Of a DNA stretch of 64,000 nucleotides, positions 43,440 to 54,705 are shown in pieces. The notes below the pieces were generated by a model. That model was not told where the DNA came from. It made no database searches and saw nothing but the letters and a program-made list of their open reading frames with translations. Numbering within the stretch: the first letter of the stretch is position 1; every line of letters starts with the position of its first letter. The DNA is from Molossus alvarezi (Eukaryota; Chordata; Mammalia; Chiroptera; Molossidae). The translations under genes and the position numbers were made by a program. The stretch covers positions 55,173,596-55,237,595 of the forward strand of contig CM073889.1 in NCBI GenBank assembly GCA_037176705.1, read 5' to 3'.

Positions 43440-43600
43440 TCATTGTCCTCATCAATTGGCATTCAATGGATGGTTACTGTATCCAGAACACTGTGCTCTG
43501 TTAGGGGGCACGGACAAGAACCAGACAGGATCCTTGTTCTGAGAGCTTGGCTGGGTCAATGTCAAAAGTTAAGGTCACACCTGAGCACCAAATAACTAAG
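43440..43600 (+). repeat. L2-like fragment
   Basis: 'ggttactgtatccagaacac' followed by 'tgtgctctgttagggggcac' recalls an L2 3' end. Confidence 0.45.
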
Positions 43601-45616
43601 TTAGGGAGGAGGGAGTGAGAATGGGTGGTTGGTTGGAGTGGGCCTCACATGAAGGAAAAGTCATCAGAGCTGATTCCGGAAGGCAGGGAGGGTGCCTATG
43701 CAGAATAGCAGGGTGGCCAAAGGTGCAGAGGCAGGGAGAATGAGTAGATCTTGTTCTCCAGGCACTTTCCAGGGTGTCTGGGAAGCACCGTTCTTCCTAA
43801 CAAAGATAAAATAAAAGTGCCTTTCTCAGGGCTCAGACTCATACCTACTTCTGTGGTGGTATTTTTTCTTTCTTTCTCCCAACTTAAAAAAAATAAAAAT
43901 AACTGTGAAGGGTTCAAGATACCTTTCTTTAATGACATTTCAGCACTTAGTTTCCAGCACATCACTGGCAAAGAATGTACCCTGTCACTGTGGCTGCTTG
44001 CCTTTATTTGAAGTGTCTGGCTAAGCTATCTCCTTGTGACATGCTTCTTTCAGAACAAATTATTCATGCCCCCTCAGCCCCAGCTGTTCCCTCCGCCCCT
44101 GCTCATTCATCCTGCAGGTGTGAAGACAGGTTCTGCCTTTGTGTGTGCAAAGTGTATCCCCTTCTCTCTGCTCTCTCTTGGATTTTCTCCAGGGCTGTCA
44201 AGGTTTTCCTTATTCTGAGCTGTGCATAGTGCAGGCTGATGTCTCCTGTCATCTAGGAGAGGGCTGCACAGCCCCCAGCCTGCCTCGAATTTCCCACTCC
44301 ACAAAGGACAACCCTGTCACTCATAGGGACTGCCATCCACCCCTCCTCAGTTAGGAAGAACAGGGCTAGCAGAGCAGCAACAGTCCTCTAAAAGACAGGC
44401 TGCTGGGGTAGGGAACAGGGGCCCTGGGCAGAGAGAGGGAACATAGAGCCATCTTGGGCTACTGGAGTCATGGAACCAAGCTAATGTTGGAGAAATGTGA
44501 TGGCACCATGCACCAAGTGAAATCCCAGCCCTGCTAGCTAATGGTTAGTGTTGGCAGGATCAGGGCCACTGTAGGAAAACAAAATCATCTACAGAAATAG
44601 GGTTGGTGGTTCCATCCTCCTCCGGATTCCCCAACTCTTCCCCTGCCTTCTGGATGGATGGTGATGAAAATATGATGGAGGGAGGCATGAACGCAATTAG
44701 TCAACTGGGACTGGTTGGGTGCTGGGCCAGCTAGTGTGCCTTTTTCTCCTCAGTTTCCTCATTTGTGCAAAGGGGAACACAGTGCATGCAGTAGGTGCTC
44801 ACTGTTACTACTGGACAGTGGCACAGAGCAGAAGTGGAAAGCAGGGCCTCCACACAGGCTTTCTTTGACCTACCCAGCATTTAGGAATTTGCTGTACAAG
44901 TTACTGACATGGAAAAATGTGGAGATTACATGTGGAAATCTGACCACACAGGGCCCACTTTACTTCAAGGTAAAAGCAGTTGAGTAGCTGATTGAGTAGT
45001 GTCTGTCCTCTGATGATGGCACAGGTGCCCCCAGCTTTCCTCAGCCCTCACTGCTCCCTATTGTTGTACACCTGACAAGCATCATTCAGTTTTGTGCTTT
45101 GCCTGGCCTCTAGAGCCATTTGAGTTTTAGCTTCAGTTTCTTTGTCTCTGAAATGGGACTCACATCCTCAATCAAAGGAAAACTAAAGGAACATGTATAT
45201 GTCACCTAACTCTGCATCTGGCATAAAGAGTGGATCCTTAACAACAACAACAACAAAAAAATACCATTACTGAGATTTGGTTGTCATTGTTTGCTATGGG
45301 ACCAGTGTGCTGTGGTGTATACCCCAAGGGACTAGACTCCTCTGGCCCCCATGGGTGAATCAGAGGGCAGTATAGCACAGAGTCAGGCAGGACCTTGGGT
45401 TCCCAGAACCTCTGCTGCAACCCAAAGTGGGGTTCTGCAGAATGCTGTAGTCTATGCAGAGGGGGACCCTCTTGAAAAGCCTCTGTCCCTGGAAGTTGGC
45501 CTTTCAGAGGAAATAACAAGTGTTGGCTGCCAACTTGGAGGCCTCCACTATAAATTAATCCACCCGAGCAAGTGCTTCCTGTCTGGTTCCAGACAATAGA
45601 CAATAAATGCAGCCAG
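43601..45616. other. Unique stretch, no gene supported
   Basis: Two kb with no recognised transposon. Frames at 43696-44354 and 45238-45603 on both strands have no motif. An (AAC)n run lies at 45241-45256. Ends directly at the telomeric repeat. Confidence 0.4.
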
Positions 45617-45657
45617 CCCTAACCCTAACCCTAACCCTAACCCTAACCCCCCCCCCC
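45617..45657 (+). repeat. Interstitial telomeric repeat (CCCTAA)5 plus C11
   Basis: Five perfect CCCTAA units (45617-45646) followed by eleven C (45647-45657). Unique DNA lies on the left and the antisense L1 3' UTR starts directly on the right. The last ~150 bp and A-tail expected of the L1 are missing. Read in L1 sense, the broken 3' UTR runs through a G-tract into TTAGGG units, the polarity that telomerase would add. Confidence 0.95.
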
Positions 45658-46077
45658 ACCTCTGAGGCTTGTCAGTCTGTACCCCACCTCTATGTCTCTG
45701 GGTTAATTTTGTTCAGAAATTTGTTTAGTTCATTATATTCCAAAAATAAGTGAGATCATGTGATATGTGTCTTTCTCTGCTTGGCTTGTTTCGCTTAGCA
45801 TAATACTCTCCAGGTCCTTCCATGCCATCTCAAAGGATAAGAGAGCTTTCTTTCTTACAGCTGCATAGTATTCCATTGTGTACATGTACCACAGCTTTTT
45901 AATCCACTCATCTGCTGATGGATACTTGGGCTGTTTCCAGATCTTAGCTATTGTAAATAGTGCTGCTATGAACATAGGGGTACATATATTATTTCTGATT
46001 GGTGTTTCAGGTTTCTTAGGGTATATTCCTAGAAGTGGGATCACTGGGTCAAATGGCAGTTCAATTTATAACTTTTT

Positions 46078-46168
46078 AAAAAATGTCCTCACCCGAGGAC
46101 ATTTTCTTGATTTTTGTTCAGATAGAATGGGAGGGAGAAAGAGGGAGGGAGAAAGAGGGAGGGAGGGG

Positions 46169-46212
<44 letters not shown>

Positions 46213-46373
46213 GACGTGAAAGGGACACATCGAGTGGTTGCCACCTGCATGACCCAACCAGGAGGGCCGGGGACAAACTACAACCGAGGTACATGCCCTT
46301 AGTGGGGACCAAACCCGGGTGTCTCTAGACCGCAGGCCGATGCTCTAACCGCTGAGCCAAACTGGCCAGGGCC
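46078..46373 (-). mobile_element. Ves-type SINE, second subgroup (antisense) with (GA)n
   Basis: 'gtcctcacccgaggac' near the low end, GA-rich body (46130-46210) with a long perfect (GA)n, and a head ending 'actggccagggcc'. It splits the L1 ORF2. Flanking AT-rich duplications ('caatttataactttt' and 'caatttttaaatttt') act as an imperfect TSD. Confidence 0.92.
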
Positions 46374-46662
46374 AATTTTTAAATTTTTGAGGTAACACCA
46401 TAGTGTTTTCCACAGTGGTTGCACTAGTTTTCATTCCCACCAGCACTGTACTAGAGTCCCCTTTTCTCCACACCCTCGCCAGCACTTGTTTGATGGTTTG
46501 TTGATGGTGGCCATTCTGACAGGTGTGAGGTGATACCTCATAGTTGTTTTAATTTGCATCTCTCTGATAATTAGTGACATTGAGCATTTCTTCATATGTC
46601 TCTTGGCCATTTGTATGTCCTTTTTAGAGAGATGTCTATTTAGGTCCTCTGCCCAATTTTTT

Positions 46663-46760
46663 TTTTTTTTTTTTTTGGTACGTGCCCCTAAAGGGAACCA
46701 AACCCTGGACTCTCTGGTCCACAGGCCGACACTACAACCGCTGAGCCAAACCAGCCAGGG
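46663..46760 (-). mobile_element. Tail-less SINE: tRNA head plus poly(A) only
   Basis: Minus-strand reading: 'ccctggctggtttggctcag', A and B box region ('agggtttggttccc'), 'ggggcacgtacc', then directly a run of about 22 A. The body of the SINE is absent. The TSD 'ctctgccca' plus T-run flanks it at 46647 and 46761, so it is an independent insertion and not a deletion product. Head length is about 80 nt. Confidence 0.88.
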
Positions 46761-49700
46761 CTCTGCCCATTTTTTAATTGGGTTCTTTGTCTTCATTTTG
46801 TTGAGTTGTATGAGCACTCTATATATTTTGAAAATTTAACCCCTTATCTGATGCATCATTGGTGATTTTGGTCTCCCATATAGTGGGATCCCTTTCTGTT
46901 TTGATGGTTATTTCTTTTGCTGTGCAAAAGCTTTTGAGTTTGATGTAGTTCCATGTATTCAATTTTCCTTTGTTTCTCTTGCCTTAGGTGTTGTATCAGT
47001 GAAAATTCTGCTGCATATGATGTCTGAGATTTTGTTGCCTGCATTTTCTTATAGAATTTTTATGGATTTACAAGTCACATTTAAGTCTTTTATCCATTTT
47101 GAGTTATTGTCTTGTATGGTGTAAGTTGGTGTTCTAGCTTCATTTTTTTGCAAGTAGCTGGTCAATTTTGCCAACACCATTTATTAAAGAGACTGTCTTG
47201 ACTCCATTGATTGCTCTTGCCACCTTTGTCAAATATTAATTGAGCATATTGTCTTGGATCAATTTGTGGGTTCTCTAGTCTGTTCCATTGATCTATCTGC
47301 CTATTCTAGTGCCAGTACCAGGCTGTTTTGATTACAGTGGCTTTGTAGCATAACCTGAAATCTGGTAATGTGACCCCTCCAACTTTGTTCTTTTTCAAGA
47401 TTGCTGTGGTTATTTGGAGTCTTTTTGGTTCCATATAAATTTTGGAGTGTTTGTTATAGTTCTGTGAAGTATGTCGTTGGTATTTTTATGGGGATTGCAT
47501 TGAATCTATAGATTGCTTTGGGTAGTATGGACATTTTAATGATGTTTATTCTTCCAATCCATGAACAAGGCATATGCTTCCACTTTTTTATATCTTCTTC
47601 TATTTTTTTTTTTTCAATGACATGTAGTTTTTTTGTGAAGAGGTCTTTTACTTCTTTGGTTAAGTTTATTCCTAGGTATCTTAATTTTTTTGCTGTGATG
47701 GTAAATGAGATTTTTTTTTTAGTTTCTCTTTCTGTGATTTTATTATTGGTGTATTAGAATGCCATCGATTTCTTGATGTTAATTTTGTATCCTGCTACTT
47801 TGCCTAATTTATTATTAAGTCTAGTAGATTTTTGATGGAGTCTTTAGGGTTTTCTATGTACAATATCATCTGCAAATAATGACAGTTTCACTTTCTTCTT
47901 TCCTATTTGGACCCCCTTTATTTTTTCTTTATGTCTAATTGCTGTGGCTAAGACTTCCAGTACTATGTTAAATAAGAGTGGTGAAAATGGGCATCTCTGT
48001 CTCGTTCCTGTTCTTAAGGGGAATACTTTTATTTTTTGCTCATTGAGTATGGTGTTGGCTGTAGGTTTTCCATATATGGCTTTTATTATGTTGAGTATGA
48101 TCCCTCTATTCCCACATTGCTGAGCATTTCTATCAAAAATGGGTGCTGGATTTTGTCAAATGTTTTTTTCAGCATCTATTGATATGATCATATGGTTTTT
48201 ATCTTTCCTTTTGTTTATGTGGTGTATCACAATTATTGATTTGTGAATATTGGACTATCCTTGCATGCCTGGAATGAAATGCACCTGGTCATGATGAATA
48301 ATTTTTTTAATGTATTGTGGTTCCAGTTTGCTAATATTTTGTTAAGAATTTTGGCATCTATGTTCATTAGGAATGTTGGCCTGTAGTTTTCTTTCTTTGT
48401 AGTGTCTTTACCCAGTTTTGGAATTAAGATTGTGCTGGCCTCATAAAATGAGTTTGGAAGTGTTCCGTCTTCTTGAGTTTTTTGGAATAGTTTGAGGAGA
48501 ATGGGTATTAGATCTTTGAATGTTTGGTAAAAATCCCCCATGAAGCCATCAGGGCCTGGGCTTTTGTTTGTTGGAAGTTTCTTAATTACATTTTCAATTT
48601 TCTTTGTTGTTATTGATCTGTTCAAGTTTTCTATCTCTTCCTGGTTCAGTTTGGGAGGCTATGTGTTTCTAGAAATTTGTTCATTTCTCCTGTATTGTCC
48701 AATTTGTTGGCGTATAATTGTTCATAGTATGTTTCGATGATCCTTTGTATTTCTGTGGTGTCATTTGTTACTTCTTTTTCATTTCTGATTTTGTTTATTT
48801 GGTTTCTCTCTTTTTGTTTCTTGGTGAGTCTGGCTAAAGGTCCATCAATCTTGTTTATCTTTTCAAAAAACCAGCTTTTGTTTCATTAATTTTTTGAATT
48901 TTTTTTTTTTGTCTCTATATCATTTATTTCTACTCTGACCTTTACTATTTCCTTCCTCCTACTAGCTCTGGGTTTTGTTTGTTTGTTTTTTTGTTTACTT
49001 TCCAGTTCTTTAAGTTGTAGGGTTAGAAAGTCAATTAGGAATTTTTTTTGTTTCTTGAGGTAAACCTGTAGGGCTATAAACTTCCCTCTCAGGACTGCTT
49101 TTGCTGTGTCCCATAGATTCTGTGTTGTTGTGTGTTCATATTTATTGGTTTCCAGAAAGTTTGTAATTTCTTCCTTGATCTCCTTGGTAACCCATTTAAT
49201 GTTTAATAACATGCTAATTAGCCTCCAAGTATTTGAATATTTTTGTGTGTTTTTATTGTAATTGAGTTCTAGTTTCATGCCACTGTGATCTGAGCAGAGG
49301 CTTGATATGATTTCAATCTTCTTGAATCTGTAGAGATTTGCTTTGTGTCCTAACATGTGGTCTATCTTTGAGAATGACCCGTGTGCACTTGAGTAGAATG
49401 TATATTCTGCAGCTTTGGGGTGAAATGTTCTGTAAATATCAATAAAATCCAACTGATTTAGTTTGTCTTGTAAGAACTCTGTCCTTGTTAATTTTTTGTC
49501 TAGAAGATCTATCCAGTGGTGTCAGTGGCATGTTAAAGTCACCCACTATGATCATGTTGCTATTGATCTCTTCCTTGAAGTCCTCCAGAAGTTTTTAAAT
49601 ATATTTTGGTGCTCTTGTATCTGGTGCATATATGTTTAGCAGGGTTATATCCTCTTGTTGGATTGATCATTTTAATATTTTGTAGTGTCCTTCTCTGTCT

Positions 49701-49988
49701 CTTATTATGGCCCTTGTTTTGAAGTCTATCTTGTCAGATATGAGACTCTTTGGAGATCAGTTTTTTTCAATTTCCATTTGCTTGAACAATATTTTTCCAC
49801 TTCTTCACTTTCATCCTATGTGAGACTTTTGTCATGAGGTGGGTCTCTTGTAGACAGCATATATATGGGTCGTGTTTTCTGATTCAATCAGCTAACTTAT
49901 GTCTTTTGATTAGAGCATTTAAGCCATTTACATTTAAGCTAATTACTGATCAATAGTTATTGGTTTCCATTTTAATTTTATGCCTGTG

Positions 49989-49989
<1 letters not shown>

Positions 49990-50041
<52 letters not shown>
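49990..50041 (+). repeat. (TC)n microsatellite in the L1 inter-ORF spacer
   Basis: About 24 TC units. The related L1 at the right edge has only a short 'gagaaagagaaagagaaa' here, so this is a local expansion of the spacer. Confidence 0.95.
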
Positions 50042-50043
<2 letters not shown>

Positions 50044-50044
50044 C

Positions 50045-50981
50045 TTACAACAGTCCCTTGCAGTGTTTGTTTGGTGGTGATAAATTCCTTTAGCTTTTTT
50101 TTTTTTTTTTTTTTTAATCTGTGAAGCTCTTTATTTCTCCTTCAATTTTGAATGATAGCCTTGCTGGATAAAGTAGTCTTGGATTCAGACCCTTGCCTTG
50201 CATTACTTTGTACACTTCATGCCACTCCCTTCTGGCCTGCAGCATTTCTATTGAGAAAGCAGCTGACAGTCTAATGGGAGCTCCCTTGTAGGTAACTTTC
50301 TTTCCCTCTCTTGCTTCCTTTAAGATTCTTTCTTTGTCTTTAATGTTTGCCATTTTTATTATGATGTGTCTAGCTTTGGGTCTTTTGGGGTTCATCTTGC
50401 TTGGGACTCTTTGTGTTCCCTGGACTTGTGTGAATTTTCCTTCACCAGTTTAGGGAAGTTTTCTGTCATTATTTCTTCAGTTTCTCTATTCCTTTCTCTG
50501 TTTCTTCTCCTTCCGTTTCCCCTATAATGTGAATGTTGTTATTTTTTGTATTGTCCCATAGCTCCCTTAAACTCTCCTCCTGCTTTTTAAACTTTTTTTT
50601 TAAATTTGCTGCTCTATTTGTTTTTGTTTTTGTTTTTTTTTTTTGTACCTTGTCTTCTAAGTCGCTAATGTGGTCTTCAGCTTCTTCTAATCTACTATTG
50701 AACCCTTCTAAGGTATTTTTCATAACCGCTGTGTCATTCTTTATTTCCTCTTGATTTTCGTGCATAGCTTCTACCTCTTTTTTTAAGCTGAAGTGGTTCC
50801 CAGTGAGTTCTTCATAATTCTTATTAAGTTGCTTGTAGTTGTCACCAAATTGTTTGAGTACCCTTAAAATCATTGCTTTGAATTCTTTATCTGACAAGAT
50901 GCTTTCTTCAATTTCCTGTAGTTCCTTTTCTGGTGACTCCTCTTTGTCTTTCCTTTGGGTATTGTTTCTTTGTCTCCCCAT
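50045..50981 (-). pseudogene. L1 ORF1, decayed
   Basis: Starts MGRQRNNTQRKDKEESPEKE at 50981. 170 codons are open through the coiled coil up to GIEKLKK-stop (50469). There the stop overlaps an ATG in the -1 frame ('taatga'). The C-terminal domain is partly open at 50395-50114 (KMANIKDKERILKEA, QARREWHEVYKVMQGK, PARLSFKIEGEIKSF) after one more indel. An A-run of about 20 (antisense T-run 50096-50115) has expanded near the C-terminus. Confidence 0.88.
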
Positions 50982-51271
50982 TTTAGCCCTCTGGTAGCTC
51001 TAGACCCAGTGAGGAATGTTATGATGTGTAGGCAGCTCACTATATATCAAATAAGGCTGCTGTGCCTCCCAGACTGTTCTGTTGCATGCCACCTCTTGCT
51101 TGTTGTAGGTCCTGGAGGATTGACTACTGGGGGCTGGTATTGGTGTGTCCTGGTAGGTGCTGCTGCTGGATCATGTGGGCCCCTCTGAGGCTGTGTTCCC
51201 AGCTGTTCACTGGTGCCACCTGTAGCTGTATAGCTCAGGCCCTGCTTGGGCCGTGCTCCCTGCCCATACCA

Positions 51272-51484
51272 TGGGCATCTGTATCACACAGTCCCTTTGG
51301 AGACCTGCTCTATGCCTGTCTTGTGGGCAGCTGGGTTGCACAGGCCTCTCTGATGCCTCAGCACCCTGCAGGTCCCACAGGTAACTGGATCACACAGTCC
51401 CTTTGGAGACCCGGCTCTATGCCTATGTTGTGGCCAGCAGGGTTGCACATGCCTCTCTGGTGCCCTAGCACCCCACAGGTCAGG
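51272..51484 (-). repeat. Two tandem ~106-bp monomers in the L1 5' UTR
   Basis: 'tcacacagtccctttggaga' begins at 51284 and again at 51390, 106 bp apart. Each copy continues with 'ctctatgcct', a 'gggttgcaca' segment and 'agcaccc.gcaggtc'. Tandem 5' UTR monomers carry promoter activity in rodent L1. A third, more diverged copy may lie upstream on the + side at 51190-51270. Confidence 0.75.
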
Positions 51485-51489
51485 GCTTG

Positions 51490-52034
51490 TTGTTTATTGA
51501 TTTATTGATGGTAGCCATTCTGGCAGGTGTGAGGTGATACCTCATTGTAGTTTTAGTTTGCATCTTTCTGATGATTAGTGACATTGAGCATTTTTTCATA
51601 TTTCTCTTGGCCATTTTTATGTCCTCTTTGGAGAAGTGTCTATTAAGATCCTCTGCCCATTTATTAATTGGATAGTTTGTCTTCCTTTTGTTGAATTGTA
51701 TGAGTCTTTATATATTTTAGAATTAATACCTTATTTGATGTATCATAGGCAAATATGTTCTTCCATAGTGTGGGTTTCCTTTTCATTTGATGATTGTTTC
51801 TTTTGCTGTGCAGAAGCTTTTTAGTTTGATGTAGTCCCATTTGTTTATTTTTTTCCTTTGTTTCTCTTGCCCTAGGAGATGTATATGTAAAAATTCTGCT
51901 ATGTGAGATATCTGAGATTTTACTGTTTATATTTTCTTCTAGGATTTTTATTGTTTGTTACCTACATTTAAGTCTATTTATTTTGAGTTTATTCTTGTAT
52001 ATGGTGTAAGTTGGTGGTCTAGTTTCATTTTTTT
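51490..52034 (-). mobile_element. Second L1 ORF2 fragment (antisense), older
   Basis: Antisense of the C-terminal third of ORF2: 'ggcaggtgtgaggtgatacc', 'gttgaattgtatgagtc' and 'gttggtggtctagtttc'. It abuts the 5' end of the preceding L1 without a TSD and is cut off in a T-run near 52034. Confidence 0.85.
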
Positions 52035-52083
52035 AATTACAATATTTTTTTTTACCCCAAAGATAATAATTATTTAAGCAAGA

Positions 52084-52610
52084 CTAGCTTGAATTATTTT
52101 CTAAGGCCAATGTAAGCTCTGGTGGAGAGTGGCTTCTTGAGTGAAGTGAGAGTCCCACAGCCTTGAGGGACATGAGGCTTCTTTTTAACTCTTGAGGCTG
52201 ATAAGCAGGGTCATACAGTTTGACTGCAACAGCTTTGGGAATACTGACATCAGTGCATCTGCAGGCCATGGAGTTAATAACATTCTGTATTGACTGGGGT
52301 GTGTGCACATTTTGTCTTATTAAGAATAATGGACTAGTCCTGGCTGGTTTGGCACAGTGGTTAGAGTGTCGACCCACAGACCAAAGAGTCACGGGTTTAA
52401 TTTCAGGTCAAGAACACGTACCTCAGTTGCAGTTCAGTCTCCAGCCCTGGTTAGGGTTGTGCAGGAGGCAACCAGTTGATGTGTCTCTCTCACATCAATG
52501 TTTCTCTCTCTCTCTCTCTTCCTTCTAATCTATCTAAAGATAAATGAAAAAGAGCATTCTCAGGTGAGGATTAAAAAAAAAAAAAGAATGATGGACTAGT
52601 GCTTTCTTAG
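52084..52610 (-). pseudogene. Unidentified open frame, possible last exon, split by SINE
   Basis: On the minus strand a stretch like 'ccctttctccttttctcttc' followed by 'tctaag' (52632-52607) looks like a splice acceptor. From 52605, after removal of the SINE (52339-52583) and one TSD copy, a single frame of about 90 codons runs to a stop at 52084-52086. Readable pieces include QNVHTPQSIQNVINSMACRC, AVAVKLYDPAYQPQELKR and SHSPPELTLALENNSS. The codon pattern looks protein-like, but I do not recognise the protein. A short A-rich tail after the stop (52058-52043) would also fit a processed pseudogene. The SINE would break the frame today. Confidence 0.35.
52339..52583 (+). mobile_element. Ves-type SINE, second subgroup
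   Basis: Head 'cctggctggtttggcacag', body end 'cattctcaggtgaggatt' and A-tail. TSDs 'aagaataatggactagt' (52322-52338) and 'aagaatgatggactagt' (52584-52600), one mismatch. Confidence 0.95.
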
Positions 52611-53925
52611 AGAAGAGAAAAGGAGAAAGGGCTGTGTTCAACTAGACGGGAGCTAGGACATACATTCTGAAAGGCTTTGGGCAGGATTCAGGCCTGAGGA
52701 ACTCTCTGTATGTGTGACTCTCTCATTTTTTCTGCACAAAATCTGAGCTGCTGTTGAGGCCAAGGACCTGCCTATAGTCCAAGGACAGGGGTGAGCAGCC
52801 TCCTTGTCCTGGGTCTACCCTGCATCTTGTCAAACACCTGGGTAAGCAAGTGCTCTGAGACAAATATGTCCTAAAAATGCTCCTCAAAAACAGCTTTCAT
52901 TTATGGATACTGGAACTGCTTGTGTAGTGTGGCCTATGGAGATGCTGAAGCTGGTGGGGGCAGATGAAGCTGTGGGCTCTGTTTCTCTTTGTGGGTGGTG
53001 TCCCTACAGCTAGGCTTCTCCCACTGTCAGTACTCTGGGGAGGCCCAGTTTGAAGGACCAGTCCTTTCTGTCCCCCTTATCTAACCATTAATGAATCTCT
53101 TTCTCTCTCTCTCTTTCCTTTTCAATGATTGGGTCATTGAAATCAAAGAGGCCCTCCGGTGACTCAGGCATTTCCCATTGCCCTATTCCAGTATCCTCTA
53201 CTCCTAGAGCTGAGAGTTTTTCATGTCCTATTTAAAACTGATAGGAAACCCTTTTATTGTTTTACTACATGGATATTAGCACTGATGAAGGAAGCATTTC
53301 ATCAGATAATTGGCTGCCTCAGAGTACTGGCTTCCAACATGAGTGCACCCAGAGTCAATGTGTCGCCACCCTCCAGTGACCCTCAGACTTGCAGCCACTG
53401 GGGCACCCTCAGCCAGGATGAACAGAGGCTCTGCCAGCTGAAAGACACAGGGCTCCAGGCTGAGTCTGACCCCTGTCCCTACTGCCCCTGCCACCCCCAC
53501 TAACATTTAAAATGAGCCCCCTTCTCTGAAAGAGAGAGAAAGAGAAAACATTGGAAATGGAAACTGCCTTTTCTTCAGTGCCCACAATGGGTCAGGGCTC
53601 TGCTTGGCCACCTCAGACATTTCTTCACCTTTCTTTCCAGAGAAACTCTTTGAAGCCCTAGGGTCCTGGAAATATTCATAGAAACCTCTGATCAGCTTCC
53701 TTTTGATCTGTTTTCCATGAGCACTTTCTTTGTAAGACTATTTGAATGAAGCATTTGCTGCTAAAAAATCATTGGAAGAACCTTGCCTGACCATAACTTT
53801 CTAAGGTAAATATTTTATTTTGCAATTAGATATTTGTGGATGGTTTGACTAAAGCCTGACTGTCCTACTGGACTGTCAGTTTGTGAGGATGAGGGCCATG
53901 AAGTGTTCACTGAGGTCTCTGGACC
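52611..53925. other. Unique stretch, no gene supported
   Basis: No transposon is recognised. A forward frame at 53159-53503 (114 codons) is followed by no motif or clear splice donor. Confidence 0.4.
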
Positions 53926-54050
53926 TCTAATTGAGGCCTTACCCTACTAGGTGCTCAATAACAATCTCCTGAATGATTGTCATCCTCCTCTCTCTCAGGC
54001 TTAAAGAGGGTAAGTGATTTTCTCAAAAAACACAGAAGGATTTGAACCCC
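53926..54050. repeat. Possible MIR/L2 3' end
   Basis: 'ccctactaggtgctcaataa' and 'tctcctgaatgattg' recall the 3' end of MIR/L2 elements. Short and weak. Confidence 0.35.
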
Positions 54051-54379
54051 AGGTTTTTCTCTTCTGGTGAGAGGCTGCAGCTTTGGGGGTGGGGATGCGG
54101 ATGTTGGGGGAAAGAAGACAGGTGTTCTCCAAAGCACCATCCTGATTTCTGGTAAGAAAAGGTTTCTCCTTGATAACTTCTGTCCCATTTTTCAGAGTTA
54201 AAATGACAAACCATGTCCACATCCCTGGTTGAAGGTGCTCCCCCTCCAGGAAACATGCATTTGGACAGAGCCATCTGCTTAGGAGCTGCTCCAGAGGAAA
54301 GGTACACTGCCTAGCAGGTCTCAGCTCTCACCTTTCTGCTAGGGCCTCTGCTGGCTCTTCAATCCTAACCACAGCTACA
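54051..54379. other. Unique sequence, nothing recognised
   Basis: Minus-strand frames at 53955-54307 have no motif. Confidence 0.4.
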
Positions 54380-54500
54380 TTTTGAATGTCTAGCATGTTC
54401 TGTGCCAGGTACCTTGATGTATATTACAGTCAGTCTTCAAAAGAAGCCTTACATAACAGAGGTTGGATGACTGGCTCAGTGCCACAGACCAGTGATCACA
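54380..54500 (-). repeat. MIR-like fragment (antisense)
   Basis: 'tctgtgccaggtaccttgat' with 'gatgactggctcagtgcc' resembles a reversed MIR. Weak. Confidence 0.35.
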
Positions 54501-54534
54501 AACCTGGGCCCTTCTAGGCCTCTAAGATGCCCAG

Positions 54535-54705
54535 CTTTGATAGTTCAATAGGTTGTGCATTCAGAAGGGTTTGGGAAGCTTGTGAGAAAACACAGAGTCC
54601 AGTCCTTACCTTTGGTGATTCTGATTCAACAATAAGGGGACAGGATGCAGGAATCTTCATTTTAATAGTTGTGAAGGTGATTACCACACACAGGTAGGTT
54701 TGTTA
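54535..54705 (+). repeat. MER5-like hAT fragment
   Basis: 'ctttggtgattctgattc', 'caggatgcaggaatcttcat' and 'tttaatagttgtgaaggtga' are MER5 blocks. Confidence 0.5.

Larger units (their letters stand above)
45733..49970 (-). pseudogene. L1 ORF2, decayed
   Basis: Recognisable blocks: endonuclease C-terminal part (49452-48886) with SKIDHMLGH and an intact SDHSGMKLEL, RT start (48625-48233) with [13 protein letters not shown], and the C-terminal block (46044-45733) with [16 protein letters not shown] and KIWKQPKYPSADEWIKKLW. Start ATG at 49970 is followed within a few codons by a stop. Clearly non-functional, with two SINEs inside. Confidence 0.85.
45658..51489 (-). mobile_element. Long L1 (antisense), 3' end lost, with two SINE insertions
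   Basis: Reads from 5' UTR (51489 to 50982) through ORF1 (50981-50045), an inter-ORF spacer with an (AG)n expansion, ORF2 (49970-45733) and a partial 3' UTR. Two SINEs (46078-46373 and 46663-46760) interrupt ORF2. The 5' UTR has two tandem copies of a ~106-bp unit. Many frameshifts make it older than the L1 at 36-41.8 kb. It shares its 5' UTR and ORF1 type with the L1 at the right edge. The 3' end is fused to telomeric repeats and no TSD is seen. Confidence 0.9.

Noticed and set aside
45617..45657. True chromosome end
   Set aside because: Only five units, with unique DNA on the left and L1 on the right; it is interstitial.
46083..46328. Arg/Glu-rich open frame
   Set aside because: It is translation of the (GA)n body of a SINE.
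53159..53503. 114-codon forward frame as an exon
   Set aside because: No recognisable domain, weak splice context and no supporting neighbours.
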